Assembly: GCF_001544795.2 (NCBI RefSeq)
Contig: NZ_FCOI02000022.1
Location: forward strand, 58,301-122,300
DNA length: 64,000 nt
Direction: 5' to 3'
Source of the DNA: Caballeronia temeraria
Lineage (GTDB): Bacteria; Pseudomonadota; Gammaproteobacteria; Burkholderiales; Burkholderiaceae
Under the pieces are notes generated by a model that was not told where the DNA came from, ran no database searches, and saw only the letters and a program-made list of their open reading frames with translations. Of this stretch, positions 27,391-37,701 are shown piece by piece; the first letter of the stretch is position 1, and each line of letters begins with the position of its first letter. A program made the position numbers and the translations under genes.

Positions 27391-28635
27391 ATGACCCGCT
27401 ACTCGATATTCAGCCTGCTGCGCAACGGCATGTCGTATCACGAGAACTGGGAGCGCCAGTGGCGCAGTCCCGAGCCCAAGCGCGAGTACGACGTGGTGAT
27501 CGTCGGCGGCGGCGGTCATGGTCTCGCGACGGCCTACTATCTCGCGAAAGAGCACGGCATCACGAATGTCGCGATTCTCGAGAAGGGATGGATCGGCGGC
27601 GGCAATACCGCGCGCAATACGACCATCGTGCGCTCGAACTATCTGTGGGATGAATCCGCGGCGTTGTACGAGAAAGCGATGAAGCTGTGGGAAGGCCTCT
27701 CGCAAGACCTCAACTACAACGTGATGTTCTCGCAGCGCGGCGTGATGAATCTCGCGCACACGCTGCAGGACGTGCGCGACACCGAGCGTCGCGTGAATGC
27801 GAACCGCCTCAATGGCGTCGATGCCGAGTTCCTCACGCCGCAGCAGATCAAGGAAATCGAGCCGACCATCAATCTGAACAGCCGCTATCCGGTGCTCGGT
27901 GCGTCGATTCAACGTCGCGGCGGCGTGGCGCGTCACGATGCGGTCGCGTGGGGCTTCGCGCGCGGCGCGGACCGTGCGGGCGTCGACATCATCCAGAACT
28001 GCCAGGTCGTGGGCATTCGCCGCGATGGCAGTCAGGTGACGGGCGTCGATACGACGAAGGGTTTCATCAAGGCGAAGAAGGTCGCGGTCGTCGCAGCAGG
28101 CAACACGACGACGCTCGCCGACATGGCCGGCGTGCGGCTGCCGCTCGAAAGCCATCCGCTGCAGGCGCTCGTGTCGGAGCCGATCAAGCCGGTCGTGAAC
28201 ACGGTGGTGATGTCGAACGCGGTGCACGCGTACATCAGCCAGTCCGACAAGGGCGATCTCGTGATCGGCGCGGGCGTCGATCAATACACGGGCTTCGGTC
28301 AGCGCGGCAGTTTTCACATCATCGAAGGCACGCTGGAGGCGATCGTCGAGATGTTCCCGGTGTTCTCGCGCGTGCGCATGAATCGTCAGTGGGGCGGCAT
28401 CGTCGATGTCTCGCCGGATGCGTGCCCGATCATCTCCAAGACCGACGTGAAGGGTCTCTACTTCAATTGCGGCTGGGGCACGGGCGGCTTCAAGGCGACG
28501 CCGGGATCGGGCTGGGCCTATGCGCACACGATCGCGAAGGACGAGCCGCATCCGGTGAATGCGCCGTTCTCGCTGGATCGCTTCTATACCGGTCATCTCA
28601 TCGACGAGCACGGCGCGGCTGCCGTGGCCCACTAA
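27391..28635 (+). CDS. soxB: Sarcosine oxidase beta subunit
   Basis: 414 residues, the usual length of the heterotetrameric enzyme's beta subunit. The FAD-binding motif DVVIVGGGGHGLATAYYLAKEHG starts near residue 31, and the C-terminus has the GWGTGGFKATPGSG block. This subunit carries the covalent FMN and the noncovalent FAD and oxidises sarcosine to glycine. It is first in soxBDAG, 20 bp before soxD, with AGGAG before the downstream start. Confidence 0.96.
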   Translation: MTRYSIFSLLRNGMSYHENWERQWRSPEPKREYDVVIVGGGGHGLATAYYLAKEHGITNVAILEKGWIGGGNTARNTTIVRSNYLWDESAALYEKAMKLWEGLSQDLNYNVMFSQRGVMNLAHTLQDVRDTERRVNANRLNGVDAEFLTPQQIKEIEPTINLNSRYPVLGASIQRRGGVARHDAVAWGFARGADRAGVDIIQNCQVVGIRRDGSQVTGVDTTKGFIKAKKVAVVAAGNTTTLADMAGVRLPLESHPLQALVSEPIKPVVNTVVMSNAVHAYISQSDKGDLVIGAGVDQYTGFGQRGSFHIIEGTLEAIVEMFPVFSRVRMNRQWGGIVDVSPDACPIISKTDVKGLYFNCGWGTGGFKATPGSGWAYAHTIAKDEPHPVNAPFSLDRFYTGHLIDEHGAAAVAH

Positions 28636-28655
28636 TCGCATTAGGAGCGAAAAAC

Positions 28656-28955
28656 ATGTTGCTGATCGAATGCCCCTGGTGCGGGCCGCGCGCCGAAACC
28701 GAATTTTCCTGCGGCGGCGAAGCGGATATCGCGCGCCCGCTCGACACCGAAAAGCTCTCCGATAAGGAATGGGGCGATTACCTTTTCATGCGGAAGAATC
28801 CGCGCGGCGTGCATCGCGAGCAATGGAATCATGCGCAAGGCTGCCGCCGCTGGTTCAAGGCGCAGCGCGATACGGTTTCATACGAGATTCAGGGCTACGA
28901 GACGTTCGACCGTCCGCTGGCTGTGATGGACAACAACGGAGGCACGTCGAAATGA
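28656..28955 (+). CDS. soxD: Sarcosine oxidase delta subunit
   Basis: A 99-residue zinc-binding subunit. The zinc ligands Cys6, Cys9 (CPWCGPR), His59 and Cys63 (QWNHAQGCRRWF) fall at the positions expected for SoxD. The start at 28656 follows TTAGGAGCG. Its stop overlaps the soxA start (ATGA). It stabilises the alpha/beta interface of the heterotetramer. Confidence 0.94.
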   Translation: MLLIECPWCGPRAETEFSCGGEADIARPLDTEKLSDKEWGDYLFMRKNPRGVHREQWNHAQGCRRWFKAQRDTVSYEIQGYETFDRPLAVMDNNGGTSK

Positions 28956-31954
28956 GCCAGAAAGACCGACTCGGCATGGGCGGGCGCATCAATCGCGCGA
29001 TTCCCGTCACCTTCACGTTCAACGGCAAGACGTATCAGGGCTTCGAAGGCGATACGCTCGCGTCCGCGCTGCTCGCGAACGGCGAGCGCTTCGTTGCGCG
29101 CAGCTGGAAGTATCACCGTCCGCGCGGGATCATCACGGCGGGTGTCGAAGAGCCGAATGCAGTCGTGCAACTCGAAACCGGCGCATACACGGTGCCGAAT
29201 GCGCGTGCGACCGAAGTCGAGCTTTATCAGGGGCTCGTCGCGCAGAGCGTGAACGCGAAGCCGAACATCGAGAACGATCGCATGGCGGTCAACCAGAAGA
29301 TCGCGCGCTTCATTCCCGCGGGCTTCTACTACAAGACGTTCATGTGGCCGCGCAAGTTCTGGCCGAAGTACGAAGAAGTGATCCGCGATGCAGCGGGTCT
29401 CGGCGAAGCGCCGAAGCAACTCGACGCCGATCGCTACGACAAATGCTTCGCGCATTGCGACGTGCTCGTGGTCGGCGGTGGACCTTCGGGTCTCGCGGCG
29501 GCGCATGCGGCGGGTTTGTCGGGTGCGCGTGTGATTCTCGTCGACGATCAGCGTGAACTCGGCGGCTCGCTCCTGTCGTGCCGCGCGGAAATCGACGGCA
29601 AGCCCGCGCTGCAATGGGTGCAGAAGGTCGAGGCCGAGTTGCGCAAGATGCCTGACGTGAAGATTCTGTCGCGCAGCACGGCGTTCGGTTATCAGGATCA
29701 CAACCTCGTCACGATCACGCAGCGTCTCACGGAACATCTGCCGGTTTCGCGGCGCAGCGGCACGCGCGAACTGATGTGGAAAGTGCGCGCGAAGCGTGTC
29801 GTGCTCGCGACCGGCGCGCACGAGCGTCCGATCGTCTTCGGCAACAACGATCTGCCGGGCATCATGCTGGCGTCGGCGGTGTCGACGTATCTGCATCGCT
29901 ATGCCGTGCTGCCGGGCCGCAATGCGGTCGTGTTCACGAACAACGACGACGCGTATCAATGCGCGCTCGATCTGAAAGCGGCGGGCGCCGAAGTGACCGT
30001 CGTCGATCCGCGTCCGGCCGAATCGAAGGGCACGTTGCCGGCCGCGGCGCGCCGCTATGGCGTGCGCGTGATGAACAACGCGGTCGTGACCGTTGCGCGC
30101 GGCAAGCTGCGCGTGGCGTCGGTGGAAGTGGCGTCGTATGCGCAAGGCAAGGTCGGCCAGAAGCAGACGGAACTGCAATGCGATCTCGTCGCGATGTCGG
30201 GCGGCTGGAGTCCCGTGCTGCACCTCTTCGCGCAATCGGGCGGCAAGGCGCACTGGCACGACGAAAAAGCGTGCTTCGTGCCCGGCAAGGCGATGCAACT
30301 GGAAAGCAGCGTCGGCGCATGCGCGGGCGAGTTCTCGCTGGCACGCGGCATCCGCTTCGGCGCGGATGCGGGCGTCGAAGCGGCGCGCGCGGCGGGTCAT
30401 ATCGTCGTGAAGCCGAATCCGGTGCAGGTCGCTGAGATCGTCGAAGCGCCGATGCTGCCGCTGTGGATCGTCGGCGGCAAGGACCTGTCGACGCGCGGTC
30501 CGAAGCAGTTCGTCGACTTCCAGAACGATGTGTCGGCGGCGGACATCTATCTGGCGGCGCGCGAGGGCTTCGAATCCGTCGAGCACGTGAAGCGTTATAC
30601 GGCGATGGGCTTCGGCACCGATCAGGGCAAGCTCGGCAACATCAACGGCATGGCGATTCTGGCGCAGGCGCTCGGCAAGACGATTCCCGAGACCGGCACG
30701 ACGACGTTCCGCCCGAATTACACCCCTGTCACGTTCGGCACGTTCGCGGGCCGCGAGCTGGGCGAGTTCCTCGATCCGGTGCGCAAGACGGCGATCCACG
30801 AATGGCACGTCGAGAACGGTGCGATGTTCGAGGACGTTGGCAACTGGAAGCGTCCCTGGTACTACCCGAAGGCGGGCGAGGACATGCACGCGGCAGTCGC
30901 GCGCGAGTCGCTCGCGGTGCGTCAGAGCGTCGGCATTCTCGATGCATCGACGCTCGGCAAGATCGACATTCAAGGCCCGGATTCCGCGAAGCTGCTGAAC
31001 TGGATGTACACGAATCCGTGGAGCAAGCTCGAAGTCGGCAAGTGCCGTTATGGCCTGATGCTCGACGAGAACGGCATGATCTTCGACGACGGCGTCACGG
31101 TGCGTCTCGGCGAACAGCACTACATGATGACGACGACCACCGGCGGCGCGGCGCGCGTGCTCACGTGGCTCGAACGCTGGCTGCAAACGGAATGGCCCGA
31201 CATGCGCGTGCGTCTCGCATCGGTGACGGATCACTGGGCGACGTTCGCGGTCGTCGGACCGAACAGCCGCAAGGTGCTGCAGAAGGTGTGTCACGACATC
31301 GACTTCGCGAACGCGGCGTTCCCGTTCATGAGCTATCGCGATGGCACGGTGGCGGGCGCGGCGGCGCGCGTGATGCGCATCAGCTTCTCGGGCGAGCTCG
31401 CGTATGAAGTGAACGTGCCGGCGAACGTCGGGCGCGCGGTGTGGGAAGCGCTGATGGTCGCGGGCGCGGAGTTCGACATCACGCCGTACGGCACGGAAAC
31501 GATGCACGTGCTGCGCGCGGAGAAGGGCTACATCATCGTCGGCCAGGATACGGACGGCTCGATGACGCCTTACGATCTCGGCATGGGCGGCCTCGTTGCG
31601 AAGTCGAAGGACTTCATCGGCAAGCGCTCGCTCACGCGTTCGGATACGGCGAAACAAGGAAGAAAGCAGTTCGTCGGACTCCTGACCGATGATCCTGCGT
31701 TCGTGTTGCCGGAAGGCGCGCAGATCGTCGCGGGTCCGTTCCAGGGCGATACCGCGCCGATGCTCGGACACGTCACGTCGAGCTATTACAGCCCTATCCT
31801 GAAGCGCTCGATTGCGCTGGCCGTCGTGAAGGGCGGTCTGGAGAAGATCGGCGAATCGGTCATGATTCCGCTCGCGAACGGCAAGCGGGTCAACGCAAAA
31901 ATCACCAGCTCGGTGTTCTACGACAGCGAAGGAGCACGTCAACATGTTGAATGA
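28952..31954 (+). CDS. soxA: Sarcosine oxidase alpha subunit
   Basis: 1000 residues. The N-terminal ferredoxin-like and NAD-binding half includes RINRAIPVTFTFNGKTYQGFEGDTLASALLANG and VLVVGGGPSGLAAAHAAGLSGARVILVDD (from about residue 170). The C-terminal half from about residue 610 resembles GcvT and binds tetrahydrofolate, trapping the methyl group as 5,10-methylene-THF. The start is set by the ATGA overlap with soxD; the frame is open further upstream only as a shadow. It overlaps soxG by 11 bp. Confidence 0.96.
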   Translation: MSQKDRLGMGGRINRAIPVTFTFNGKTYQGFEGDTLASALLANGERFVARSWKYHRPRGIITAGVEEPNAVVQLETGAYTVPNARATEVELYQGLVAQSVNAKPNIENDRMAVNQKIARFIPAGFYYKTFMWPRKFWPKYEEVIRDAAGLGEAPKQLDADRYDKCFAHCDVLVVGGGPSGLAAAHAAGLSGARVILVDDQRELGGSLLSCRAEIDGKPALQWVQKVEAELRKMPDVKILSRSTAFGYQDHNLVTITQRLTEHLPVSRRSGTRELMWKVRAKRVVLATGAHERPIVFGNNDLPGIMLASAVSTYLHRYAVLPGRNAVVFTNNDDAYQCALDLKAAGAEVTVVDPRPAESKGTLPAAARRYGVRVMNNAVVTVARGKLRVASVEVASYAQGKVGQKQTELQCDLVAMSGGWSPVLHLFAQSGGKAHWHDEKACFVPGKAMQLESSVGACAGEFSLARGIRFGADAGVEAARAAGHIVVKPNPVQVAEIVEAPMLPLWIVGGKDLSTRGPKQFVDFQNDVSAADIYLAAREGFESVEHVKRYTAMGFGTDQGKLGNINGMAILAQALGKTIPETGTTTFRPNYTPVTFGTFAGRELGEFLDPVRKTAIHEWHVENGAMFEDVGNWKRPWYYPKAGEDMHAAVARESLAVRQSVGILDASTLGKIDIQGPDSAKLLNWMYTNPWSKLEVGKCRYGLMLDENGMIFDDGVTVRLGEQHYMMTTTTGGAARVLTWLERWLQTEWPDMRVRLASVTDHWATFAVVGPNSRKVLQKVCHDIDFANAAFPFMSYRDGTVAGAAARVMRISFSGELAYEVNVPANVGRAVWEALMVAGAEFDITPYGTETMHVLRAEKGYIIVGQDTDGSMTPYDLGMGGLVAKSKDFIGKRSLTRSDTAKQGRKQFVGLLTDDPAFVLPEGAQIVAGPFQGDTAPMLGHVTSSYYSPILKRSIALAVVKGGLEKIGESVMIPLANGKRVNAKITSSVFYDSEGARQHVE

Positions 31955-32597
31955 GATCAAAGGTTCCTCGACGGTCGTCGATCGCGCAATCAGCGGGCAA
32001 GGCGTGTGGCAGGAGTCTCCGCTCGTCGGCGCCGATGCGTTGATGAAAGCGCATCAGAGCGGCTCGCCGAAGACGTTTCGTCTGACGGAGCGGCCGTTCC
32101 TCGAGCTCGTGAACGTGCGTGGCGACACGCGCGATCCGGCTTTCGCGAAGGCGGTGCAGAGCGTGATCGGCTGCGTGCCGCCGGAGAAGGCGAATACCAT
32201 CGCGCGCGGCAACGGCTACACGATGCTGTGGCTCGGCCCCGATGAATGGCTCGTCTATTCCGATACGGCGCACGATGCATCGCGTCCCGCGCCGCTCGAA
32301 GCGAAGCTGCGCGAGGTGTTCGTCGGTCAGTTCTCGGCGGCGGTGGATATCGGCAGCGGGTATACGGTGCTCGAAATCGATGGCCCGAAGACGCGTGAAG
32401 TGCTCTCGCGCGGCTGCCCGCTCGATCTGCATCCGAAGGTTTTCGGCGAAGGACAGTGCGCGCAGAGCCACTATTTCAAGGCATCGCTCACGCTCGTGCC
32501 GCTGGGCGGCGATCGCTTCGAGATGATCGTGCGCCGCAGTTTCGCGGACTACTTCGTGAAGATGATGCTCGACGCCGCCGCGCCGTTGCTCTCATGA
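31944..32597 (+). CDS. soxG: Sarcosine oxidase gamma subunit
   Basis: 217 residues with the SoxG pattern: FRLTERPFLELVNVRGDTRDPAF, GNGYTMLWLGPDEWLVYSD and the C-terminal VPLGGDRFEMIVRRSFADYF. It completes the soxBDAG set. It overlaps soxA by 11 bp and the following FolB-like gene by 4 bp, so translation is coupled through the end of the operon. Confidence 0.94.
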   Translation: MLNEIKGSSTVVDRAISGQGVWQESPLVGADALMKAHQSGSPKTFRLTERPFLELVNVRGDTRDPAFAKAVQSVIGCVPPEKANTIARGNGYTMLWLGPDEWLVYSDTAHDASRPAPLEAKLREVFVGQFSAAVDIGSGYTVLEIDGPKTREVLSRGCPLDLHPKVFGEGQCAQSHYFKASLTLVPLGGDRFEMIVRRSFADYFVKMMLDAAAPLLS

Positions 32598-33031
32598 AGC
32601 CTTTCGAACCGCTGGCGGCGGGTGGCGAAGGCTGGCGCGTGATCGTCGACGAGTTGATCGTGAAGACGCGCGTCGGCCTGTACGAGCATGAGCATGAAGG
32701 GCCGCAGCCGGTGTGCATCGATGCGAGCCTGCGTTATCGCGGCATGCCGCATGAATCGGACGATGGTCTGATCGATTACGAAGCGTGGTGCAATCGCGTG
32801 AGTGCGTTTCTCGAAGCGAAGGCGCATACGCGTTTGCTCGAGACGCTCGCGGTGGAGATCGCGGCGCTATCGTTCGAGGAATGGCCCGCGCTCGATGCGC
32901 TCACGTTGACGTTGCACAAGCCGAAGATTCGCGAGGGCACGAAGCGCCTTGGGCTCGAACTCGACTGGCGTCGCGCGGATTTCGATGCGTGGCGTTTGCG
33001 GGCTGAGGCGCAACACGCGATCGTGCGATGA
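32594..33031 (+). CDS. FolB-like dihydroneopterin aldolase-family protein
   Basis: 145 residues of the T-fold dihydroneopterin aldolase type. Alignable blocks are VDELIVKTRVGLYEHE (the catalytic Glu region), DYEAWCNRVSAFLEAKAHTRLLETLAVEIAAL and LTLTLHKPKI with the conserved Lys. A true FolB acts in folate synthesis, releasing glycolaldehyde from dihydroneopterin. Linkage to a folate-using oxidase suggests a role in maintaining the folate pool, or a divergent T-fold enzyme. The start at 32594 overlaps soxG's stop (ATGA), and the 3' end overlaps the next ORF the same way. Confidence 0.8.
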   Translation: MKPFEPLAAGGEGWRVIVDELIVKTRVGLYEHEHEGPQPVCIDASLRYRGMPHESDDGLIDYEAWCNRVSAFLEAKAHTRLLETLAVEIAALSFEEWPALDALTLTLHKPKIREGTKRLGLELDWRRADFDAWRLRAEAQHAIVR

Positions 33032-33297
33032 ACGCGTCGCGCGATGCTGCCGCGCAGCTTTCCGAGCGTGCATGCAAGAAGCACGATGCGGACGCGGCGC
33101 TCGCGCTGCTGGATCGGAGTATTGCGTTGAAGCATCGGCGGATTGCGTTGATCCGGTATCTGCACGCGCAGTATCTCGATGCGCCGCTGGAAGCGCGGCA
33201 TCATGAGTATGTGAAGGCGATCGCCGCGCGGTTGAGTGAGGAGGCGGTGATGCGGGTGGTGAAGGCGGCGCGGGGGAGGTTTGAGGGGGTGGGGTGA
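33028..33297 (+). CDS. Hypothetical protein at the end of the sox operon, 89 aa
   Basis: An 89-codon ORF starting at an ATGA overlap with the FolB-like gene. The product is helical and basic, with SERACKKHDADAALALLDRSIALKHRRIALIRYLHAQYL and a Lys/Arg-rich C-terminus, and has no membrane segment or signal. I do not recognise it. The overlap and helical composition favour a real gene. The 3' end is G-rich and close to the CRISPR array, which starts 40 bp downstream, so the last residues could be degenerate. Confidence 0.6.
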   Translation: MNASRDAAAQLSERACKKHDADAALALLDRSIALKHRRIALIRYLHAQYLDAPLEARHHEYVKAIAARLSEEAVMRVVKAARGRFEGVG

Positions 33298-33337
33298 GGG
33301 TGGTGGGCCGCTGATCTTGCCCGCGTGTATGCCCTTG

Positions 33338-34768
33338 GGGCTGTCTCCGCGTATGCGGAGGAACCCCCGTCGCCGTGCGCGCCGGACGCATCATCCAGGG
33401 TCTATCTCCGCGCACGCGGAGGAACCCGGTTGAACTCGGTCTCGCCGCGGCTGTTCAGAGGTCTATCTCCGCGCACGCGGAGGAACCTGGCCGCGGCGTG
33501 TGTATGAGCGGAGTGGGTCGGGTCTATCTCCGCGCACGCGGAGGAACCTTCGAATGATCCCGCCGAATGTGCGCGATGTCGGGTCTATCTCCGCGCACGC
33601 GGAGGAACCCGGCGTCGCGCGTCGCGCGATCAGCCCTTTTTCGGTCTATCTCCGCGCACGCGGAGGAACCAACATCGGCTTCAATACGAGCTACGACATT
33701 CCGGGTCTACCTCCGCGCACGCGGAGGAACCAACCCACGGAAATTTTTTCCCAGAAGCTGCGCGGGTCTATCTCCGCGCACGCGGAGGAACCGCACTGCC
33801 CGACGCGCACCGGCAGCCAGCGCCGGGTCTATCTCCGCGCACGCGGAGGAACCTGCTCGCCGCGGATCGTGAAAAACGCCCGCCCGGGTCTATCTCTGCG
33901 CACGCGGAGGAACCTTTGGTTTCCATCGTCCGATGGTAGTAGGCGAAGGTCTATCTCCGCGCACGCGGAGGAACCGATCGGTAGATCGCCGATGACGGCA
34001 AGCGCCTGGGTCTATCTCCGCGCACGCGGAGGAACCACCATGGGCACGCTGTCCGCGTAGTCTTGCGCGGGTTTATCTCCGCGCACGCGGAGGAACCGCC
34101 CGAAGGCGGCTTGGTGATGCGAGTCTCTTGGGTCTATCTCCGCGCACGCGGAGGAACCCGCCGCGTTCGGGTCTTTCATTGCAGCGTCAAGGGTCTATCT
34201 CCGCGCACGCGGAGGAACCGTCAGCGGGCCCCAGTGCTGGAACTCTTCGACGGGTCTATCTCCGCGCACGCGGAGGAACCCTGAGCCGAAACGGAAACGA
34301 ACTGGGCGGCTCGGGTCTATCTCCGCGCACGCGGAGGAACCTTGAGCGGTTCATGATCGTTCGTCCTATTCTGGGGTCTATCTCCGCGCACGCGGAGGAA
34401 CCGAATCGCTCGACAACTACAAGAACGCCGTCGAAGGTCTATCTCCGCGCACGCGGAGGAACCGCGATCGACGCCGCGATCGCCAAGGAGCCGAAAGGTC
34501 TATCTCCGCGCACGCGGAGGAACCCTATTTTTGTCGGTAGCCTCGCAGGCGCTTTCGGGTCTATCTCCGCGCACGCGGAGGAACCGCCAGCCAGCGCAGA
34601 CACTCTGCGATCTCTGCAGGTCTATCTCCGCGCACGCGGAGGAACCGGTTCGTCGATGTGGGTGATCGTCTGCGCGCCGGGTCTATCTCCGCGCACGCGG
34701 AGGAACCGTTCTCGTCGATGTATCCGCCGCGCGTGTTCGAGGTCTATCTCCGCGCACGCGGAGGAACC
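33338..34768 (-). CRISPR. Type I-E CRISPR array 1: 24 repeats, 23 spacers
   Basis: Repeats are 28 nt with a strict 61-nt period, so every spacer is 33 nt. Read on the minus strand the repeat starts GGTTCCTCCGCG and ends CGGAGATAGACC, with stem CTCCGCG/CGCGGAG, close to the E. coli I-E repeat; this sets transcription leftward from the cas side. The repeat at 33338, the leader-distal end, has four mismatches and looks like a decayed trailer repeat. Single-base variants occur at 33704, 33887 and 34070. Spacers are all different; I could not match them to any source by eye. Confidence 0.98.
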
Positions 34769-35036
34769 TCTACCCACTATATTCATGATTTAAAAGAACA
34801 AACGACCAAATCGATGTTTTGAATTTGGCACGCGAAAGAGTATCGCGAGCTGCCGGGCCGCTGTCGAACAATGCGGCTCCGCACTGATGCACCGCAACGA
34901 GTCAGGCATTCGCCCCTGAAATTCGGCAAATTCGTATAGAAGCTCTCCGGTCCGCCAAACAAAAATAGGAATCCAAACCTATTGATCGCGACGCAATATC
35001 TCTGCTTCGAGGCAGCGTCACGCGATCCCAAAGCGC
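34769..35036 (-). promoter_or_regulatory. Leader of CRISPR array 1 and cas3 upstream region
   Basis: The 268 bp between array 1 and cas3 are clearly more AT-rich than their surroundings next to the array (TATTCATGATTTAAAAG). This is the expected leader for the leftward array and also must hold the rightward cas promoter. A weak IHF-like sequence, AATCGATGTTTTG (34809-34821), has one mismatch to the consensus. The small ORFs predicted here on both strands are not convincing. Confidence 0.65.
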
Positions 35037-37692
35037 ATGAAAACCGAAGCAAGCGAAACCGACACATTCACCGCGTGGGGCAAACGGCCGCGCGCCGGAG
35101 ACGAGCACTCGCCTTGTCATCCGCTTGGCGATCACATGCTGGATGTGGCCGCGTGCTTTCTGGCAAATTGCCGCGTGCGGACGCATTCACGACGCTCTGA
35201 CCTACACTGCCGGCCGAACCTTGACTGATCAGGACATCGAGCGGCTAGCAGTGCTCGCCTATCTGCACGACTTCGGTAAGGCCAACAGCGGTTTTCAGGC
35301 GAAACGATGGAACGGTCCCGCGCCGCGCGAATGGCCGCAGAAAGCGGGACACGGTGCCGAGGCAGTCTTTGCATTCAGCTTGGACGATGGGCTGCTGGCA
35401 GGATTGCCCATCGAAGCGATGTTGAAATGGGCCGGCGGAGTGGATGACTTGCTGCGTGCAAGCTTGGGCCATCACGGTCGTCCGGTCGCTGATCGGTCTG
35501 GAATCGACCCGCTGATATGGCGCCCAGTGCGCGATGCCTCTGGTCGCGAACTCTACAGTCCCGCGCACACGCTGAAACAAATCGGCGATGCTTTGCGCCT
35601 GCACTTTCCCTTGGCGTTCGAACCGGGCGGCGATCCGTTGCCGTCCACGCCGGCGTTCGTTCACTTGTTCGCGGGCCTCGTGCAATTGGCCGACTGGCTT
35701 GGCTCCGACGAAGACTTTTTCGAATACAGCAAACCGGGCGCCGCGCGAACGCTGCAAGACGCGCGCGACCGGGCATCGAACGCTGTGAGAGCCATAGGAC
35801 TTGATACTTCAGCGCATCGCGCGCAGTTGATTCGAGATGGATTCTCTTTCCAGTCCGCATTCGGAGTGAAGGCGCCACACGCTACTCAAAGCGCGCTCGG
35901 AGAGGAAGGACTCGGCCCGCTTCTCATACTGGAATCGGAAACCGGCAGTGGCAAGACGGAAGCTGCACTGTGGCGCTTTGCGAAGCTCTTCGAGTCAGGC
36001 AAAGTCGATTCGCTGTATTTCGCGCTGCCTACGCGCGTGGCCGCAGCGCAGGTTTATGAACGCGTCCGCACGTTCGTCGCGAACCTTTGGCCGCGGAATG
36101 CGCCGGTGGTCGTGCGCGCGTTGCCAGGCTATGAAAGCGCGGATGGCAACGTAAAGTCAGCCGCCTTGCCGGACTTCAAGTTCTTGTGGTCCGATTCTCC
36201 CGACGATACGAAAGCACATCAACGCTGGGCCGCGGAATCGCCGAAGCGCTTTCTCGCGGCGACGATCGCTGTGGGCACGATCGATCAGGCGTTGCTCGCG
36301 GGGCTGAAAGTGCGTCATGCGCATCTGCGACATGCAACGCTTTGCCGCTCTTTGCTGGTCGTCGATGAAGTCCATGCATCCGACGCCTACATGTCGCAAT
36401 TGCTGGAACAACTTCTGAGGGCGCAGCTCGCAACGGGCGGCCATGCGCTGCTCTTGTCGGCGACGCTTGGCACGAATCAGCGAGCGCGGTATCAGCGCAT
36501 TGCAAGCGGAGATGAGACGATCGCGGCGCCGGATATCGATAAGGCTGTGCGATCACCGTACCCGGCGCTTACGGACGGTGAAACGGTTCGAGAATTGCCT
36601 GCCTCGGGCAGATCGAAGACCGTGCAATGGCAGACCCTCAACGCAATCGACGACCACGAGCGCATCGCCAGCCTCGCATGCGACGCCGCGAATCAAGGGG
36701 CGCGCGTGCTGATCGTCCGCAATACGGTGCCGGCCGCGATCGCCACGCAAAAAGCGGTGGAAGCTTTGGTCGACGCTTCGGGCGATCGCGCGTGGCTGTT
36801 CGGTCTCGATGGCGTGCCAACGCTGCATCACAGCCGCTTCAGCCGGCAGGATCGGCCGCGTCTCGACAAGAAAGTCGAAGAACGCTTTGGCAAGGTGCGC
36901 AATGCCAAGCAGGGGGCGTGCATCCTCGTCGGAACGCAGACGCTGGAGCAAAGCCTCGACATCGACGCGGACTTGCTCATCACTGACATCTGTCCGATGG
37001 ACGTGCTGTTGCAGCGCATTGGCCGTTTGCATCGGCATAAGCGCGAAGATGACGATCTGCGGCCGAAGGGCTTTCAGGAAGCGCGCGCGTGGGTTCTGAT
37101 ACCTGAGGGCGGTTCGTTTGAAGCGTGCCTCAAAGTACCGCGCAACGGACTCGGGCGGCTGAAGGACGGCGGCGGTGTCTATCCCGACTTGCGGATGATC
37201 GAAGCGACGCGTCGCCTGATCCGCGAGCAGCCCAGTCGCGTGATTCCGCTCGAAAACCGTGCGCTCGTGGAACGCGCGACGCATCCCACTTGTTTGCGTT
37301 CGATACAAGACGAGTCCGGTGCGGCGTGGAAACAGCTAGAGCAACTACTTGAGGGTAGCGACAGCGCTGAGCGATCCATCGCGCGACTCCATGCGCTTCC
37401 GTTCGACGCGGGATTCGACGAACTCGTATTTCCGGACGGCGAAGAACGTATCGCCACGCGTCTTGGCGCGGCTGACCGTCTGGTCGCATTCGAGCCACCC
37501 GAACGCGGGCCGTTCGGTACGGACGTGCATGAGATCGCGATTCGTTTTCACTTGCTGCCGAACGGACTCGATGCGGACGCGAAGCCGGTTTCCATCGTTC
37601 GTCATGACGGCGGCTTCGAGTTTTCGTTGGGCGCGGCGCGCTATTCATATAGCCGTTTCGGGATCGAAAAGATCGGTCCGCACACGAGCTAG
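35037..37692 (+). pseudogene. cas3: Type I-E Cas3 helicase-nuclease, apparent +1 frameshift in the HD domain
   Basis: The Cas3 N-terminus reads from ATG 35037 (FTAWGKRPRAGD, then HPLGDHMLDVAACFLA) but that frame stops at 35226. The rest, starting near GRIHDALTYTAGR and including LAYLHDFGKANSG, is in the next frame and runs to 37692. The span is 885 codons plus one base, so one extra base between about 35165 and 35190 explains it. The helicase part is intact: ESETGSGKTEAALW, VVDEVHASD, LLSATLG and QRIGRLHRH. Normally Cas3 nicks and degrades DNA marked by Cascade. As read, the HD nuclease is split, so the gene is broken unless this is a sequencing error. The ATG at 35125 would give a product lacking the first HD histidines. 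Confidence 0.85.
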
Positions 37693-37701
37693 GGCCACTT
37701 C

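Noticed and set aside
28895..31960. A 1021-residue minus-strand ORF opposite soxA
   Set aside because: Arginine/histidine-rich shadow frame of a GC-rich gene; soxA on the plus strand is unambiguous.
33325..34793. Several long plus-strand ORFs across array 1 with repeated SPRTRRN / ISAHAEEP / VYLRARGG peptides
   Set aside because: They are translations of the CRISPR repeat in three frames; the 61-nt period rotates the frame and the repeat lacks stops.
35125..35230. ATG 35125 as the authentic cas3 start
   Set aside because: The peptide from 35125 to about 35180 has no Cas3 similarity, while the overlapping frame from 35037 carries the HD-domain start.
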